A DNA stretch of 15,306 bases, from positions 1 to 15,306 of the forward strand of contig DBOI01000165.1 of the NCBI GenBank assembly GCA_002299245.1, read 5' to 3'. This DNA comes from Hydrogenovibrio sp. UBA650 (GTDB lineage: Bacteria > Pseudomonadota > Gammaproteobacteria > Thiomicrospirales > Thiomicrospiraceae). Positions 1 through 6,822 of this stretch are shown here, one piece after another (positions within the stretch are counted from its first letter, which is position 1; each line of letters begins with the position of its first letter). The translations under genes and the position numbers were made by a program. The notes beneath the pieces are model-generated. The model was not told the origin of the DNA, did no database searches, and saw only the letters and a program-made list of their open reading frames with translations.

Positions 1-52
1 GTTTATTATCTGAATTCAGGCTGACAAATCTTTTTAGACTGAGTATTTTTTA
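1..52. other. Left edge, spacer downstream of hrcA
   Basis: This short A/T-rich stretch follows the hrcA stop codon in the direction of hrcA transcription. It holds a 10-base palindrome, CTGAATTCAG, at 10-19. No gene or clear terminator is visible. In many bacteria hrcA is followed by grpE and dnaK, which would lie beyond the left edge, but nothing here shows this. Confidence 0.4.
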
Positions 53-1096
53 TTAGACGTTAGCTATTAACCTTTTTTTCAACAAAGAGCCGAGGATCTT
101 GGCGGTCACATCTACTTTTGGAACCACTTTTTCGTAGTTCATTCGACTTGGCCCGACCACTCCTAAAACACCGAGCACCTCACCTTCAACTTCATAAGGC
201 GAAGTAATCACACTACACCCCTGGTAGATATCATTACCACACTCGCTACCAACAAAAACCTGTAAATGATCGGCCTGCATACTCTTATCAAGCAGACTCA
301 GCATATCTGTATGCTCGTCAAAAGCAGTAAACAGAGCTTTTAATTTTTCAGAGCTCGCCAGCTCTTGGTAGTTCAAAAGGTTAGTTTTCCCTGAAACCAG
401 AAACGGCATCTTCTGTTCAATTTGTTCTTCCAGCACATGGTCTGTCGCAGTCACAATTGAACTCATAAAATCATTAGTGGTTGAGCGAATCATATCCATC
501 CGCCCCATCAGAATTTGCTTGGCTTCTGCCAACGTTTTACCAATACACTGAGTGTTTAAAAAATTAGCCGTTTGTTGTAAATCATCTGCTGAGAAGGCTT
601 TATCAAGCTCAATAATACGGTTCTGCACATCTTGATCATTAAACACCAACACAACCAAGACTCGGTTGGCACCCAGTTGAATAAAATCAATATGGCGTAA
701 TATCTCTTGCTCTTTCTTCGGCATCAATATCAAGCTGGTCATACCAGTAATGCCTGACAGCAATTTAGATGCACTTTCTAAAAGATCATCCTGATTTGAA
801 CTTGAAGATAATTCATTGCGAATAGAAAGTGAGCTCCGCTCTGAAAGTGGTTTATAGGTCAACATCGAATCAATGAACAGCCGATAACCTTCATCGGTAG
901 GTACCCGTCCGGCAGAGGTGTGCGGAGCGTGAATTAGGCCAATTTTCTCTAAATCGGCAAGAACATTACGAACCGTTGCCGAACTCAAACCGACTCCCGG
1001 CATTTTAGCAAGTGTTGTTGAGCCTACCGGTTTACCTTCATTTAGGTATAATCCCATCAGGTTCTTAAATAATAGTTGTGAGCGGTCATTAAGCAT
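53..1096 (-). CDS. hrcA: HrcA heat-inducible transcription repressor
   Basis: The 347-residue protein has the usual HrcA length. In this family HrcA binds CIRCE operators and represses chaperone genes (groESL, grpE-dnaK-dnaJ), and its folding depends on GroEL. The N-terminus is a winged-helix DNA-binding domain: helix residues 34-50 (GLSSATVRNVLADLE) are followed by the typical HTSAGRVPTDEGYR segment at about 59-72. The rest matches the HrcA GAF-like and dimerisation domains, including the late VLGVVGPSRMNYE motif. The ATG at 1096 fits the family N-terminus (MLNDRSQLLF), although its ribosome site is weak. It diverges from nadK. HrcA is uncommon among gammaproteobacteria, many of which rely on sigma-32 alone, so it is a useful lineage marker. 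No clear CIRCE lies upstream, so autoregulation is not evident from the sequence. Confidence 0.95.
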   Translation of the reverse strand: MLNDRSQLLFKNLMGLYLNEGKPVGSTTLAKMPGVGLSSATVRNVLADLEKIGLIHAPHTSAGRVPTDEGYRLFIDSMLTYKPLSERSSLSIRNELSSSSNQDDLLESASKLLSGITGMTSLILMPKKEQEILRHIDFIQLGANRVLVVLVFNDQDVQNRIIELDKAFSADDLQQTANFLNTQCIGKTLAEAKQILMGRMDMIRSTTNDFMSSIVTATDHVLEEQIEQKMPFLVSGKTNLLNYQELASSEKLKALFTAFDEHTDMLSLLDKSMQADHLQVFVGSECGNDIYQGCSVITSPYEVEGEVLGVLGVVGPSRMNYEKVVPKVDVTAKILGSLLKKRLIANV

Positions 1097-1137
1097 TCAC
1101 AAATCCAATCTATAAAGCGCTGTAATTATTGTGCTAG

Positions 1138-1165
1138 ATTATAGATTGCTCTAATGCTTAATCAA
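1138..1165 (-). promoter_or_regulatory. Candidate hrcA promoter
   Basis: On the minus strand a -35 box TTGATT (1165-1160) is separated by 16 bases from a perfect -10 box TATAAT (1143-1138). The start of transcription would fall about 35 bases before the hrcA ATG. The segment resembles one upstream of the lipoprotein gene near 4464-4485. This is a consensus match only. Confidence 0.5.
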
Positions 1166-1199
1166 GTCTAAGACTAGAAAAACTGACAAGGCAAAGGTA

Positions 1200-2075
1200 A
1201 TGTTCGACAGAATAGGCATTTTTGGAAAGTACTCAGGAGATCAGTGTTGGGAAAACATCAAAACCCTTGTTGACTTTCTAATTTCAAAATCGAGAACAGT
1301 CTATCTGGACAAGGCCTCCTGTGCAAACTTCCCTGAACATGACAATGCACCTTTAATAGAGCGTGAACAACTAAAAAAACAGATTGATTTGGCGATTATG
1401 GTCGGTGGTGACGGTACTTTTTTAGATGTTGCACGATCAATCGCCAATGAAAATGTGCCTATGATGGGCATTAACCTTGGACGCCTCGGGTTTTTAACAG
1501 ATATATCACCTGAAGACATGCTGGTAATAATCGACGAAGTGCTCTCGGGTGTCTACCGCAAGGAGAAACGCAACCTCCTAAATGTGAAAATTATGCAATA
1601 TGACGAGCAGATTTTCGAGTCACTTGCACTCAATGATGTGGTCATTCACAAAACCGCTTCGCCGCTGATGATAGAGTTTGAAACCTTTGTTGATGGTCGT
1701 TTCCTAAACAGCCAGCGCTCCGATGGCATGATCATCTCAACACCAACCGGCTCAACGGCTTATGCTCTATCCGCCGGAGGCCCAATTCTTGATCCAAGCC
1801 TGGATGCTATCTCACTAGTTTCAATTAACCCGCATACTATGAGCACCCGTCCCTATGTAATCAGTGGTGAAAGTGTCATTGAACTCAGGGCTCATGAAAG
1901 CTGTAAGAAAACGGCTCAGATTATTTGCGACGGACAGATTACCTATGATATTTCGGCTCACCATCACACTTTTGTTAGCAGAAATGAAAAATACTTAACC
2001 TTAATTCATCCTAAAAACCATGATCACTTCGAGCTTTTACGAGCCAAGCTTCACTGGGGCGACAAGCTATTCTAA
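1200..2075 (+). CDS. nadK: NAD kinase (ATP-dependent)
   Basis: This cytosolic enzyme phosphorylates NAD to NADP, the source of the cell's NADP(H) pool. At 291 residues it has the usual proteobacterial length. The diagnostic GGDGT motif lies at about 69-73. It is followed by the NLGRLGFL segment, an LNDVVIH motif around residue 145, the glycine-rich DGMIISTPTGSTAYALSAGG region that forms the NAD site, and the NPHTMSTRPYVI segment. The ATG at 1200 has an AAGG ribosome site about 8 bases upstream. recN begins 19 bases after its stop, so the two are probably cotranscribed. The same nadK-recN pairing occurs in E. coli, where nadK lies beside grpE. That fits hrcA, a chaperone regulator, being the neighbour here. 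Confidence 0.96.
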   Translation: MFDRIGIFGKYSGDQCWENIKTLVDFLISKSRTVYLDKASCANFPEHDNAPLIEREQLKKQIDLAIMVGGDGTFLDVARSIANENVPMMGINLGRLGFLTDISPEDMLVIIDEVLSGVYRKEKRNLLNVKIMQYDEQIFESLALNDVVIHKTASPLMIEFETFVDGRFLNSQRSDGMIISTPTGSTAYALSAGGPILDPSLDAISLVSINPHTMSTRPYVISGESVIELRAHESCKKTAQIICDGQITYDISAHHHTFVSRNEKYLTLIHPKNHDHFELLRAKLHWGDKLF

Positions 2076-2094
2076 TCAAACTCTATAAAATTCT

Positions 2095-3759
2095 ATGTTA
2101 CAAGAACTAGTTATTAAAAACCTAGCCCTTATTGAACGCATTGAACTGCAATTCAACCCAGGTTTTACAACTCTGACGGGTGAAACAGGTGCCGGTAAAT
2201 CAATATTATTAGATGCTCTAGGCCTAACCCTGGGGGAACGTGCCGACAGCGCTCTGGTACGACACAACACCGCCAAAGCCGATGTTACTGCACTGTTTGA
2301 TCTATCCAGCCTGCCAGATATTCAGAACTGGCTTGCAGAACAAGAATTAGACGAAGATAATCAATGTTATCTGCGTAGAACAGTAACCGCTGAAGGACGT
2401 TCAAAAGCCTATATTAATGGCAACCCAGTGCCTGCAGGCCTGCTAAAAAACCTGGGTAGCAAGCTGATTGATATTCACGGCCAGCATGAACATCAGAACC
2501 TTCTGGCAACAACCAAGCAGATTCACTTGCTCGATGCCTATGCAAACCACAGTGATCTTCTGCAAAAAACCAAACAGTATTATCAAGAGTGGCAACAGCT
2601 AAAAAAACAGCTACATGAACTTGAAAACAGTCAGGCGGACTATCAGAGTAAACTTGAACTTCTCAGCTTTCAAAATAATGAATTCTCAGAGATAAGCCCT
2701 CAACAAGGTGAATTTACCGAACTTTCCGAAGAACAGAATCAACTCTCTCATGCCAACGAAATCAAACAGGCCTGTGAAATTGCTTATTCACAAATAGAAG
2801 CAGAAAACGGCGTTGTCGATTGCCTCAACCAAGCTATTAATAATTTGCAAGCGGTGGCTGATTTTAGTCCCGAGCTAGATAAGATTGTTGGACAACTCAA
2901 CAGCAGCCTGATAGAGATTCAAGAAACATCGAGTGAAATTCAGCACCAATCGCAGCAAATAGATCTCGATCCACAGAAGTTAATTGAAACTGAAGAGCGA
3001 CTATCAGCTCTATTTGGACTCGCCAAAAAGTACAATATTAACGCCGAAGAGCTGTTAGAAAAACAACAACAAATTCAATCGGACCTTGAAGATTTACAGG
3101 GTTCTGACGCTTCACTGGAACAACTCAGCAAAGCATCCGAAGAGGCCTGGCAAAACTATATAAGTGCTGCTAACTCAGTTTCCAAATCACGTAAATCTGC
3201 CGCAGAAAAACTCGCTAAAACGGTAACGAGTGCAATGAATGAACTCGGTATGGCTAACGGTTTGTTTGAAATAGAGATCAGCGAAACTGAATTACCAACC
3301 ATCTTCGGAAACGATAAAGTGATGTTTTTAGTCACTGCGAATAGAGGTCAACCACTCCTGCCTCTTAGCAAAGTGGCTTCAGGCGGCGAGCTTTCCAGAA
3401 TTAGCTTAGCGATTCAAGTAGCAACCTCGGAAGTTGCCAGCCTTCCAACCTTAATATTTGATGAAGTTGATGTCGGTATCGGCGGTGGTATAGCCGAAGT
3501 TGTTGGCGAGAAAATGCAGACTCTTGGAGCTGGCAAGCAGATACTGTCTATTACGCATCTTGCTCAAGTAGCGGCACATGGACACAATCATCTGAAGATA
3601 TCGAAACAGAGCGGCAAAGAGAGTACCACAACCCAGGTGAATTATTTAACGACAGACCAACGGATTTCAGAAATGGCACGTATGTTAGGGGGAAAAGATT
3701 TAACTGAGAAAACTCATAAGCATGCCAAAGAAATGCTTACTAACGCACAAAAAAAATAG
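2095..3759 (+). CDS. recN: DNA repair protein RecN (SMC-like ATPase)
   Basis: RecN is an SMC-like ATPase that acts on double-strand breaks during recombinational repair. The 554-residue length is standard. Walker A GETGAGKS lies at residues 29-36 and the GQHEHQNLL segment near 130. A long coiled-coil region rich in Gln, Glu and Leu fills roughly 155-360. The ABC signature SGGELSR is at about 429-435, Walker B with LIFDEVD near 453-459, and the ITHLAQVA switch region follows. The N-terminus starts with the family-typical MLQELVIKNLALIE, so the ATG at 2095 is well placed even though no good Shine-Dalgarno precedes it. That suggests dependence on transcription and translation from nadK. No SOS (LexA) box was recognised in the short nadK-recN gap. 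The stop codon lies inside the downstream terminator stem. Confidence 0.96.
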   Translation: MLQELVIKNLALIERIELQFNPGFTTLTGETGAGKSILLDALGLTLGERADSALVRHNTAKADVTALFDLSSLPDIQNWLAEQELDEDNQCYLRRTVTAEGRSKAYINGNPVPAGLLKNLGSKLIDIHGQHEHQNLLATTKQIHLLDAYANHSDLLQKTKQYYQEWQQLKKQLHELENSQADYQSKLELLSFQNNEFSEISPQQGEFTELSEEQNQLSHANEIKQACEIAYSQIEAENGVVDCLNQAINNLQAVADFSPELDKIVGQLNSSLIEIQETSSEIQHQSQQIDLDPQKLIETEERLSALFGLAKKYNINAEELLEKQQQIQSDLEDLQGSDASLEQLSKASEEAWQNYISAANSVSKSRKSAAEKLAKTVTSAMNELGMANGLFEIEISETELPTIFGNDKVMFLVTANRGQPLLPLSKVASGGELSRISLAIQVATSEVASLPTLIFDEVDVGIGGGIAEVVGEKMQTLGAGKQILSITHLAQVAAHGHNHLKISKQSGKESTTTQVNYLTTDQRISEMARMLGGKDLTEKTHKHAKEMLTNAQKK

Positions 3760-3790
3760 GCCAGTGTTCCCATTTGGAAAGCACTGGCCT
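3758..3790. terminator. Stem-loop terminator overlapping the recN stop, probably bidirectional
   Basis: A 9-bp stem, AGGCCAGTG (3758-3766) with CACTGGCCT (3782-3790), is topped by a TTCC/GGAA helix. Its 5' base contains the last two bases of the recN TAG. On the minus strand it is followed by a run of eight U residues, from the poly-A at the end of recN, making a good terminator for the lipoprotein gene. On the plus strand the U-tract is short (TTTACT), so termination after recN may be weaker. Confidence 0.8.
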
Positions 3791-3843
3791 TTACTCTGTA
3801 ATAGTTGTTTTTTATACAGTAATGAAAGCTTTGAAAACTGACA

Positions 3844-4365
3844 TTAAATCAACGAACCTTGCAATTGATCATCTGCATAATCAACAGGCGGGTGGCCATG
3901 TGGTAGTCCGCCATTCGCAGGTATACTCTGATGACCTTGAAGGAACTTCTTCATTCCTTCTCTAGAACGCTCAACAAACAACATTGTCAAAGCGATCTCT
4001 CCATTGATCATCTCTTGCGAAGGTGCCATGATTTCAGGCACAAGCTCATAGTTAAACTTTACGGCTCTAACATGCTGGAAAGCATCTGAACACATTCCAC
4101 GAACCTTCTGTGCAACTATTCTAGTTGAAACTTCCAAGTCTTCTGATAAAAAGTATTTCTCAGAAAAACAGGCCTGTAGTTCTTTGATACTTGCAGATTT
4201 TTCTTCTGCTTTGATTAGCTCCCGATCAGCTTCTATTTTTAATTCAGCATCTGCTACTTCGGCTTTTTGTTCTGAATTACAAGCCGTTAAAAGGGTTGCT
4301 AACATTAGTCCAAAGAAAATTCCAAAAGTCTTTGAACTGAATATATTTAATTGGCGAATCGACAT
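3844..4365 (-). CDS. Uncharacterised lipoprotein
   Basis: I do not recognise this 173-residue protein. It starts with a lipoprotein signal peptide: a hydrophobic stretch at residues 13-27 leads into the lipobox LTAC, with the lipidated Cys at 29. The mature part begins with a charged, helix-prone segment (about 32-64, rich in Ala, Glu and Lys). A region with two cysteines, C66 and C92, could form a disulfide in the periplasm. The C-terminus is Gly/Pro/His-rich (HGHPP near 156-160). A GAGGT ribosome site sits 6 bases before the ATG. It has its own upstream region and ends at the terminator shared with recN, so it is probably monocistronic. The gene interrupts the otherwise conserved recN-fur order. 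A membrane-anchored periplasmic protein is likely, but its function is unknown. Confidence 0.8.
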   Translation of the reverse strand: MSIRQLNIFSSKTFGIFFGLMLATLLTACNSEQKAEVADAELKIEADRELIKAEEKSASIKELQACFSEKYFLSEDLEVSTRIVAQKVRGMCSDAFQHVRAVKFNYELVPEIMAPSQEMINGEIALTMLFVERSREGMKKFLQGHQSIPANGGLPHGHPPVDYADDQLQGSLI

Positions 4366-4641
4366 GCCTATACCTCAATTTCTTTAATGGTAATAACTGA
4401 TCGACCCAAAAAATTCGACAGTGCTTAATCAAGTAAACTCAACCAATAACTTATTAGCACCAGATTATATAAATTGCTCTTATGCGGCAAAAAGTGACGC
4501 TTATCTTGACAGAAACACCAAAAGAAATCAAGAACTATTTTCATTAAGCAATGAATATTATTTATAGATAGCAATTATGAATTTTTATATATGCAGAATA
4601 CAAGGCTCTCGACCCAGCCGCCTTGAAAATTTATTGGAGGC
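4366..4641. other. Intergenic region between the lipoprotein gene and the fur terminator
   Basis: No gene is visible. The stretch holds the lipoprotein gene's ribosome site, a 13-base sequence (TGCTTAATCAAGT, 4422-4434) that is identical to 1155-1167 beside the hrcA promoter, and a candidate minus-strand promoter at 4464-4485. A perfect TTGACA at 4506-4511 on the plus strand lacks a convincing -10 partner. The remainder is A/T-rich without obvious structure. Confidence 0.5.
4464..4485 (-). promoter_or_regulatory. Candidate promoter element of the lipoprotein gene
   Basis: A perfect minus-strand -10 box TATAAT (4469-4464) is preceded by a segment reading GCATAAGAGCAAT, nearly the same as GCATTAGAGCAAT ahead of the hrcA -10 box. 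The -35 region is poor (TTGCCG or TTTTGC). The inferred leader would be about 90 bases long. Confidence 0.35.
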
Positions 4642-4669
4642 AAAAAAAACGAGGCAAAGCCTCGTTTTT
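4642..4669 (-). terminator. Rho-independent terminator of fur
   Basis: On the minus strand, a stem of AAAAACGAGGC paired with GCCTCGTTTTT around a 3-base loop is followed by eight U residues (4649-4642). It lies 23 bases after the fur stop. The plus strand has only a run of five U, so its main role is probably ending fur transcription. Confidence 0.9.
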
Positions 4670-4691
4670 GAAATCATTTATAATCTAAAGA

Positions 4692-5099
4692 TTAGATATC
4701 TTTTAGAGTCCCGTAGATGACGAGATTATGGCCAGACAGTTCATATCCGTTCTCTGCAGCAATCTCAATAATACGCTCTTCTATAACCGGATCAACAAAC
4801 TCTTTAACTCGACCTGATTTAACACAAACAATGTGGTCGTGGTTGTCACCAGTATCTAATTCAAAAATCGAGATATTATTCTCAAAATTTAAACGGCGTA
4901 CAATTCCAGCTTGTTCAAACTGGGTAAGTACACGATACACGGTTGCAAGGCCAACTTCTTCACCTTGTTCCAGTAAAATTTTGTAAACATCTTCCGCAGA
5001 CAAGTGATGCTCTTCACCTGCACTTTCAAGAATTTCAAGGATCTTAAGTCTTGGTAGTGTGACTTTTAAACCTACTTTTTTTAATTCAGCTCCGCTCAT
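4692..5099 (-). CDS. fur: Ferric uptake regulator Fur
   Basis: Fur is a dimeric repressor that uses Fe(II) to bind operators of iron-uptake genes. At 135 residues it is slightly short. The N-terminal winged helix carries GLATVYRVLTQFEQAGIV (about 50-67), the recognition helix region. Metal-binding residues are visible: H32, E80, H87, D88, H89, E107/E108 and H124. The CxxC pair that holds structural zinc in E. coli Fur is reduced to CVKS (C92, S95), and the Cys/His-rich C-terminal tail is missing. This resembles Fur proteins that do not need structural zinc. AGAGGG, 5 bases before the ATG, is a good ribosome site. It diverges from bamE. The histidine pattern fits Fur better than Zur or PerR, but those relatives cannot be fully excluded by eye. 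Confidence 0.93.
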   Translation of the reverse strand: MSGAELKKVGLKVTLPRLKILEILESAGEEHHLSAEDVYKILLEQGEEVGLATVYRVLTQFEQAGIVRRLNFENNISIFELDTGDNHDHIVCVKSGRVKEFVDPVIEERIIEIAAENGYELSGHNLVIYGTLKDI

Positions 5100-5151
5100 A
5101 ACACCCTCTAGTGTTTCTTATGTAATTTAATTGTAAGTGGCATGAAATACC

Positions 5152-5180
5152 AGATAAAAATGCTTTAAGGCCATTAGCAA
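5152..5180 (-). promoter_or_regulatory. Candidate fur promoter
   Basis: On the minus strand TTGCTA (5180-5175) and TTATCT (5157-5152) are 17 bases apart, each matching 4 of 6 consensus bases. The start point would be about 45 bases before the fur ATG. No 19-bp Fur box was recognised nearby. Confidence 0.3.
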
Positions 5181-5215
5181 TAACTACGACTTATAACTCA
5201 GCATATTAATTAAAG

Positions 5216-5223
5216 TGTATAAT
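5216..5223 (+). promoter_or_regulatory. Candidate -10 element of bamE
   Basis: A perfect TATAAT (5218-5223), directly preceded by TG, lies about 110 bases before the bamE start. No convincing -35 hexamer sits at the usual distance. Confidence 0.35.
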
Positions 5224-5334
5224 ACATGAAATTACATATTGCGGAATTTAAAATTTACGTTTATCTACCAAAAGATGTCTCCAATCAACTTTTGAATACC
5301 AATCGGTTACAACTATTAAGCGACTGAGGAATCA

Positions 5335-5745
5335 ATGTTAAAACCAAAAACCAGCTTAAATTTAAAAACTAAAATTCTAGCAACCTTGCTTGTTAGTGGT
5401 TTAAGCCTGACTTCACTTTCTGGATGCTCTTTCATCCAACCTTACAAAGCACCATTAACTCAAGGTAACTTGATGACAGCCGAGTCTGTTAATCTATTAC
5501 AGGAAGGTTTGACCAAACAGCAAGTTAGAGAACTGCTCGGCCCTCCGACCGGTCAACACCCTTTTATGCCTGACCACTGGGAATACATATATTATTCAAA
5601 CGTTGAAAACTCAAAATCTGAAGAACACACCATTCACCTGGCTGTCATATTTGATGACGATCAGTTATTGAGTAAATGGGAAAAGAAACCTCACAACGTT
5701 AAGTTGAAGAAGGATGATTCCTGGTTAGGGCTTGGTTGGTTCTAA
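5335..5745 (+). CDS. bamE: Outer membrane assembly lipoprotein BamE (SmpA/OmlA)
   Basis: BamE is a small lipoprotein of the BAM complex, which inserts beta-barrel proteins into the outer membrane. The 136-residue protein has a long signal peptide with lipobox SLSGC and lipidated Cys at 31. The mature part has the family pattern: a TQGN segment near 42-45, LQEGLTKQQVRELLGPP (about 55-71), then WEYIYY and a VIFDDDQLLSKWE strand-turn-strand. GAGGA, 5 bases before the ATG at 5335, is a good ribosome site. The neighbours fit: in E. coli and Pseudomonas bamE also lies between recN or fur and the convergent rnfH-ratA pair. Confidence 0.93.
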   Translation: MLKPKTSLNLKTKILATLLVSGLSLTSLSGCSFIQPYKAPLTQGNLMTAESVNLLQEGLTKQQVRELLGPPTGQHPFMPDHWEYIYYSNVENSKSEEHTIHLAVIFDDDQLLSKWEKKPHNVKLKKDDSWLGLGWF

Positions 5746-5764
5746 AAAATAGTGAAAACAAATC

Positions 5765-5814
5765 AAAAAAATAAAGGCCTGTTAACAATTTGTTATGCAG
5801 GCCTTTATTTTTTT
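5765..5814. terminator. Bidirectional terminator between bamE and rnfH
   Basis: A perfect inverted repeat pairs 5765-5781 (seven A, then TAAAGGCCTG) with 5798-5814 (CAGGCCTTTA, then seven T). A further TAACAA/TTGTTA pairing lies in the loop. G/C core, A-tract and U-tract are symmetrical, so it can end both bamE (+) and ratA-rnfH (-). It touches the rnfH stop codon at 5813-5815. Confidence 0.95.
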
Positions 5815-6112
5815 ATGTTTTAGCTTTTTCTGCTTTACGCTCATCTTCCACTTTTTTTCTTCTACGTTCTTTGGGATCGGCTTTCAAAGGCCTGTAAATT
5901 TCAATTCGATCTCCCTCACGCAGAACTGTATCCATTGTTGTGAGTTTGCCAAATATACCAACTTTGTCGATTTCCAGACCGGGAATTTCCTGTTTAAGTT
6001 TGCAATTTTCTAAGGCCTGTTCAACCGTGCTGCCTTCAGGAACCATTTCAACAAACAAGTATTGCACCTCTTCAAGTGCATAGGCAGTCTCTATATGGAT
6101 TAGCTGGCTCAT
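5813..6112 (-). CDS. rnfH: RnfH family ubiquitin-like protein
   Basis: This 99-residue member of the RnfH family (UPF0125) has a beta-grasp, ubiquitin-like fold. Family hallmarks are the early IHIETAYALEEVQ strand, VPEGSTVEQALE helix region (about 25-36), KVGIFGK (50-56), LREGDRIEIYRPL (64-76) and the following KADPKERRRKK tail. The name comes from rnf clusters, but the biochemical role is not settled, and no rnf genes are present here. It follows ratA by 15 bases in the same direction, an arrangement conserved in proteobacteria. The ribosome site before the ATG is weak. The highly basic and acidic C-terminus (about 77-99) is probably disordered. Confidence 0.9.
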   Translation of the reverse strand: MSQLIHIETAYALEEVQYLFVEMVPEGSTVEQALENCKLKQEIPGLEIDKVGIFGKLTTMDTVLREGDRIEIYRPLKADPKERRRKKVEDERKAEKAKT

Positions 6113-6127
6113 AAACTCAAACCCGAC

Positions 6128-6556
6128 CTAATAGATCTGTTTAGCACGTTCGCAAAAAGAGTCAACCATGGTGCTGGCGATCTGTTCAAAGATAGCCCCG
6201 ATTGCAGCATTGAGAAGGCTATTGCTAACTTCAAATTCAATTTCAAAAATGATTTTGCAAGCATCAACATCAAGTACCTTGAACTCCCACTCTCCTTTCA
6301 GATACTTGAAAGGTCCATCAACTAAGTCCATTTCAATCCGTCGCCCAGGCACCAGGTGGTTTTTGGTTACAAAGGTCTGTTTAATACCAGCTTTGGCAAT
6401 CGTGACACTGGCCTGCATTTCGTAATCAGTCTCAGATAATACCGACGAGCCACCGCACCAAGGTAGAAACTCAGGGTAACTAGCTACGTCGTTGACAATA
6501 TTAAAAACCTGCTCCGCAGAATAAGGTAACAATGCTGTTCTAGCAATTTTCTTCAT
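6128..6556 (-). CDS. ratA: RatA-type START/polyketide cyclase-like protein
   Basis: A 142-residue protein of the RatA/YfjG family with a START-like (coenzyme Q-binding Coq10-type) fold. Typical motifs are the opening RTALLPYSAEQVFNIVNDV, YPEFLPWC (about 28-35), the FKYLKGEWEF strand region (83-92) and the amphipathic last helix ending SFCERAKQIY. E. coli RatA was reported as a toxin that blocks 70S ribosome assembly. Its relatives bind ubiquinone, so the ancestral role may be in quinone handling. Together with rnfH it has been called a possible toxin-antitoxin pair, which is unproven. It diverges from smpB across a palindromic promoter region. Confidence 0.9.
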   Translation of the reverse strand: MKKIARTALLPYSAEQVFNIVNDVASYPEFLPWCGGSSVLSETDYEMQASVTIAKAGIKQTFVTKNHLVPGRRIEMDLVDGPFKYLKGEWEFKVLDVDACKIIFEIEFEVSNSLLNAAIGAIFEQIASTMVDSFCERAKQIY

Positions 6557-6601
6557 AGAATCAGTACAAAAAAGTCCAAAAGTCTTAGTTTAATTCGGCC
6601 A

Positions 6602-6640
6602 GCATTATAACAAGAGACTAACAGGCTAGTGTTATAATGC
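6602..6640. promoter_or_regulatory. Mirror-image divergent promoters of ratA and smpB
   Basis: A perfect 11-bp inverted repeat, GCATTATAACA (6602-6612) and TGTTATAATGC (6630-6640), is separated by 17 bases. Each arm read outward contains a perfect extended -10 element, TGTTATAAT: one on the plus strand (6630-6638) for smpB and one on the minus strand (6612-6604) for ratA. Normal -35 boxes are not evident, as expected for extended -10 promoters. Predicted leaders are about 40 bases for ratA and about 180 for smpB. Confidence 0.6.
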
Positions 6641-6822
6641 CGATCAAAATTACCGTTGATAGATTAACCCGAACATTTCGTAAAAACAGCAACAAGTTGT
6701 TTTTAATGAAGGTATTGGGTTTAGTAAAAACAATTTGCACCCCCAAAAAGCATTAACTTCCAAAGGTTGCTAGATCAGTTTTAGAAAGACTTGATCTTTT
6801 CATAAATTATTCGGGTTAAAAA
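6641..6822 (+). promoter_or_regulatory. Structured 5' leader of smpB
   Basis: This non-coding leader contains several potential helices. TTAACCCGAA (6664-6673) is perfectly complementary to TTCGGGTTAA (6810-6819), which ends 3 bases before the smpB ATG and includes the only G-rich bases near that start. TAAAAACA (6681-6688) pairs with TGTTTTTA (6698-6705). AGATCA (6772-6777) pairs with TGATCT (6792-6797). The outer helix would enclose the inner ones and cover the translation start. No known RNA family was recognised. Confidence 0.4.

Noticed and set aside
1097..1199. Possible CIRCE operator for HrcA
   Set aside because: One half-site matches only 6 of 9 bases (CTAGCACAA on the minus strand), and the other half at the correct spacing does not match.
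4506..4669. A small RNA running plus-strand from TTGACA to the terminator hairpin at 4642-4669
   Set aside because: No acceptable -10 box lies at 16-18 bases from the TTGACA, and the plus-strand U-tract is short.
3758..5814. Recurrent AGGCC/GGCCT sequence as a possible dispersed repeat or DNA uptake signal
   Set aside because: It occurs mainly in terminator stems and in codons for Ala, Gly and Leu, with no constant flanking sequence.
6706..6756. A 16-codon open frame in the smpB leader (starting MKVLG)
   Set aside because: It has no ribosome-binding site and no codon pattern typical of a leader peptide.
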